Part shown: positions 23,223-24,943 of the stretch, one piece after another | Numbering within the stretch: the first letter of the stretch is position 1 | Layout of the letters: every line of letters starts with the position of its first letter | Assembly: GCA_964369465.1 (NCBI GenBank) | Contig: CAYJEX010000020.1 | Location: 1-24,943 of the forward strand | DNA: 24,943 nucleotides | Direction: 5' to 3' | Origin: CAYJHC01 sp964369465 | GTDB taxonomy: Bacteria > Bacillota > Clostridia > Peptostreptococcales > Anaerovoracaceae | Translations under genes and position numbers: made by a program | The notes under the pieces: generated by a model | What the model saw: only the letters and a program-made list of their open reading frames with translations | Databases searched by the model: none | Told to the model about the DNA's origin: nothing

Positions 23223-23876
23223 CTATTCCTTATTTCTTCGCCCATCGAAGTCTTTTTTGATTTTGTCATTCCATCCATCAGGAATAGAGTCTTCGCAACG
23301 CAAGCTGGTTATTGCATCACTCATCACACCATAATTCAGAGCAACACCCTCTCCATCAGCATGAAAATTCTGAGCACGGTCCGCTGATATTCCAAACTTA
23401 CCAGCTGTTTCTACAGCATCAATATTTGCTCCCAAAAATATAAATTCCCATCCATATTTTTCCTTTTTTCGTTCTATTTGGGATTTGACTTTGTCAGATG
23501 AATATTCACGACTACTATTTTCTTCACCATCTGTAATTATTACAAACACAACTTTTTCTGCTCTATACTCATCCGCTGTATGTTTTTGAGCGTTCCCAAT
23601 TTTATTTATAGTTTTACCTATGGCATCAAGTAATGCTGTAGAACCACCAACTTGATATTCTTTTTCACTAATTTGGCTAACCGCTCTAACATCAATTCTA
23701 TCATGTATCAATTCATACCTATTATCAAATAGCACAGTTGTTATATGACATTCTCCCATCAAATCCTTCTGTTCTTTTAACATCGCATTATAGCCACCGA
23801 TAGTATCCTTCTCAAGCCCTGACATTGAACCACTCTTATCCAATATAAATACTAATTCTGTTAATCCTTTTTTCAT
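23223..23876 (-). CDS. Von Willebrand factor A (VWA) domain protein
   Basis: 217 residues forming one VWA domain, expected in the cytosol as no signal peptide is seen. The metal-ion (MIDAS) site is complete: DKSGSMSG (Asp13, Ser15, Ser17), the Thr in GGSTALLDAIG, and ITDGEENSS. The rest (KEKYGWEFIFLGANIDAVETAGKFGI) is typical of a family of small bacterial VWA proteins resembling TerY. AAGGAGG is eight bases before the ATG at 23876, and an inverted repeat overlaps it (23888-23922). It follows the macro-domain gene on the same strand after 90 bases, suggesting a shared role. Such VWA proteins usually act as metal-dependent protein-binding adaptors; the partner is not known. Confidence 0.88.
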   Translation of the reverse strand: MKKGLTELVFILDKSGSMSGLEKDTIGGYNAMLKEQKDLMGECHITTVLFDNRYELIHDRIDVRAVSQISEKEYQVGGSTALLDAIGKTINKIGNAQKHTADEYRAEKVVFVIITDGEENSSREYSSDKVKSQIERKKEKYGWEFIFLGANIDAVETAGKFGISADRAQNFHADGEGVALNYGVMSDAITSLRCEDSIPDGWNDKIKKDFDGRRNKE

Positions 23877-23887
23877 AAAATATTCCT

Positions 23888-23922
23888 CCTTAAGTTTCCT
23901 GTGTTTTAACTTCAACTTAAGG
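23888..23922 (-). promoter_or_regulatory. Inverted repeat overlapping the VWA ribosome site
   Basis: In mRNA sense CCTTAAGTT (23922-23914), a 17-base loop and AACTTAAGG (23896-23888) form a perfect 9-bp stem. The last bases AAGG are the first part of AAGGAGG, the ribosome site of the VWA gene. Folding would hide that site; the same palindrome could instead be a protein operator. Confidence 0.55.
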
Positions 23923-23941
23923 ATACTACTATTTAGATGAG

Positions 23942-23967
23942 ATGTGGTCGCTATGAAGGCGACATAT
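23942..23967 (-). terminator. Short hairpin at macro-gene stop codon
   Basis: GTCGC (23947-23951) pairs with GCGAC (23959-23963), extended by about four further pairs with one bulge and a G-U pair. There is no T-run, so transcription probably continues into the VWA gene. Confidence 0.3.
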
Positions 23968-24943
23968 CAAGAGCCTAAAAGCAGTTGATCATATTTGAAA
24001 AGAACTTCATTTATTTCAAAAATATTATATTGCTTGTTCACAATAAAATACTCTACAATAACATCAAACTTTTGACTGTGAGATAAAGCATAGCCGGCTT
24101 TTTCTAACAAATCATCTGTTTCATCTAGTGTTAATTCTAGGGATATAGCAAGCGCTAAAATTGTTTTCTTGCTTGGCATATAGCCTTTACCAGTTCGTAT
24201 TTTAGAGAACAACTTACGATCTATATTCGCTTTTTTATATACCTCAACATCCGTTTTACCTTTGATATCAATTAACCTTAACAGTGCCTCAGAAAAAGGC
24301 TCATCAAGTTTTTCCAAACTATCATCAAGACTACTTAGAATACTAATATCCATTTGTATATTACATACATCTTCTAATACTATTTCCTCATACTCCAACA
24401 AGTATCTTCTGTTATGAGAATATTCATCAACATAATTCTGATCAATGTAACTATCAATTTCTCCAACTAACTTTTCGCTAAGAGTAAATGCATCTCTATC
24501 AAAGACAGTGAGATATACATCAAGGTCATTGTGCTCCAAATATTTTACTATTGTTTCTCTTGCAACTAGCAAAGCTTCTGCCTTTGGGTATCCATATATC
24601 CCACTTGATATAAGTGGAAATGCGATGCTTTCTACTTTATGTTTCCTAGCCAATTCAAGAGAGTTGTTATATGCATCAACAAGTAATTTTTCACTTTGTT
24701 CTGGGTCTTGTAGGTGATATCTTGGCCCTGCAGTGTGGATTACATATTCTGATGGCAATTCAAAAGCAGGCGTAATAACAGCCTGTCCTGTTTTTATTGG
24801 TGAAAGTTTGTCGCAAGCTGACTGCAACTCGTTTTTGCCAGCAGCCTTAAATATAGCACCACAAACACCACTCCCACTCAAAAGATTCGTATTAGCTGCA
24901 TTGACAATAGCATCTACTTTCATTTTTGTTATGTCTTGTCTTA
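23967..24943 (-). CDS. Macro-domain protein with C-terminal HTH-like region (5' end cut)
   Basis: Macro domains bind ADP-ribose and may remove it from proteins or nucleic acids. 324 residues are visible and the frame is open at the window edge. The bases before the first in-window ATG read RQDITK, the normal macro lead-in to MKVDAIVNAANT, so the true start lies outside. Macro motifs: VNAANTNLLSGSGVCGAIF, ELPSEYVIHTAGPRYH and SIAFPLISSGIYGYPKAEA (to about residue 165). The C-terminal 120 residues are helical and contain an XRE-like segment, KTDVEVYKKANIDRKLFSKI followed by PSKKTILALAISLELTLDET. The VWA gene follows 90 bases downstream. Stress response or ADP-ribose-based conflict are possible roles; neither is shown. 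Confidence 0.88.
   Translation of the reverse strand, partial: RQDITKMKVDAIVNAANTNLLSGSGVCGAIFKAAGKNELQSACDKLSPIKTGQAVITPAFELPSEYVIHTAGPRYHLQDPEQSEKLLVDAYNNSLELARKHKVESIAFPLISSGIYGYPKAEALLVARETIVKYLEHNDLDVYLTVFDRDAFTLSEKLVGEIDSYIDQNYVDEYSHNRRYLLEYEEIVLEDVCNIQMDISILSSLDDSLEKLDEPFSEALLRLIDIKGKTDVEVYKKANIDRKLFSKIRTGKGYMPSKKTILALAISLELTLDETDDLLEKAGYALSHSQKFDVIVEYFIVNKQYNIFEINEVLFKYDQLLLGS

Overview
The window is AT-rich DNA from a low-GC Firmicute, most likely an anaerobic or fermentative member of the Clostridia. The reasons are strong AGGAG-type ribosome sites on almost every gene, sigma-A-like promoters, a CIRCE-controlled groESL operon, a ferredoxin-type aldo/keto reductase and a Bacillus-type three-subunit fumarate reductase/succinate dehydrogenase. 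I cannot name the genus. A run of exactly 100 N (15051-15150) is a scaffold join, so the genes on its two sides may not be true neighbours. The first gene (IMP dehydrogenase) and the last gene (macro-domain protein) both run off the window. No tRNA, rRNA, CRISPR array or transposase gene was seen.

Layout. 1-1463: guaB, minus strand, cut at the left edge. 1677-4145: methionine genes metY then metA (minus), separated by two identical 122-bp repeats. 4209-5987: a small DUF4190 membrane protein and a MATE efflux pump (minus). 6166-8523: groES-groEL (minus) with HrcA/CIRCE control and a leader of about 400 nt, most of it three more repeat units. 8573-9955: a DUF1848 cysteine-cluster protein and an ABM-fold monooxygenase (minus). 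10271-12665 (plus): a lone type IV pilin-like protein, then an ArsR regulator and an ArsP_1-family permease with a cysteine-rich insert. 12792-15032: a membrane sensor with a degenerate GGDEF and an intact EAL domain (minus). After the gap, 15211-17544: marR, MATE pump and GNAT acetyltransferase, one operon on the plus strand. 17555-18763: aldo/keto reductase with two C-terminal ferredoxin clusters (minus). 19016-19925: LytTR regulator plus DUF3021 membrane partner (plus). 20023-23109: sdhCAB/frdCAB (minus), higher in GC than its surroundings. 23223-24943: a VWA protein and a macro-domain protein with a C-terminal HTH-like region (minus).

How the genes work together. MetA and MetY make two successive steps of methionine synthesis, and the MetA residue choice (Glu111) points to the acetyl route that MetY uses. 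ArsR with the permease, MarR with MATE and GNAT, and LytTR with DUF3021 are three local regulator-effector units. The sdh/frd genes would encode a membrane quinol:fumarate reductase. Its flavoprotein has Asn where covalent-FAD relatives have His, which favours fumarate reduction.

The least explained structure is the repeat family. Full units are 122 bp, joined by 4-bp spacers to give a 126-bp period, with conserved ends but two unrelated cores. They sit in the 5' leaders of metA and groES, in the same orientation relative to the gene, and end exactly at the Shine-Dalgarno sequence. A perfect 9-bp inverted repeat that could hide the ribosome site of the VWA gene is a second regulatory candidate.
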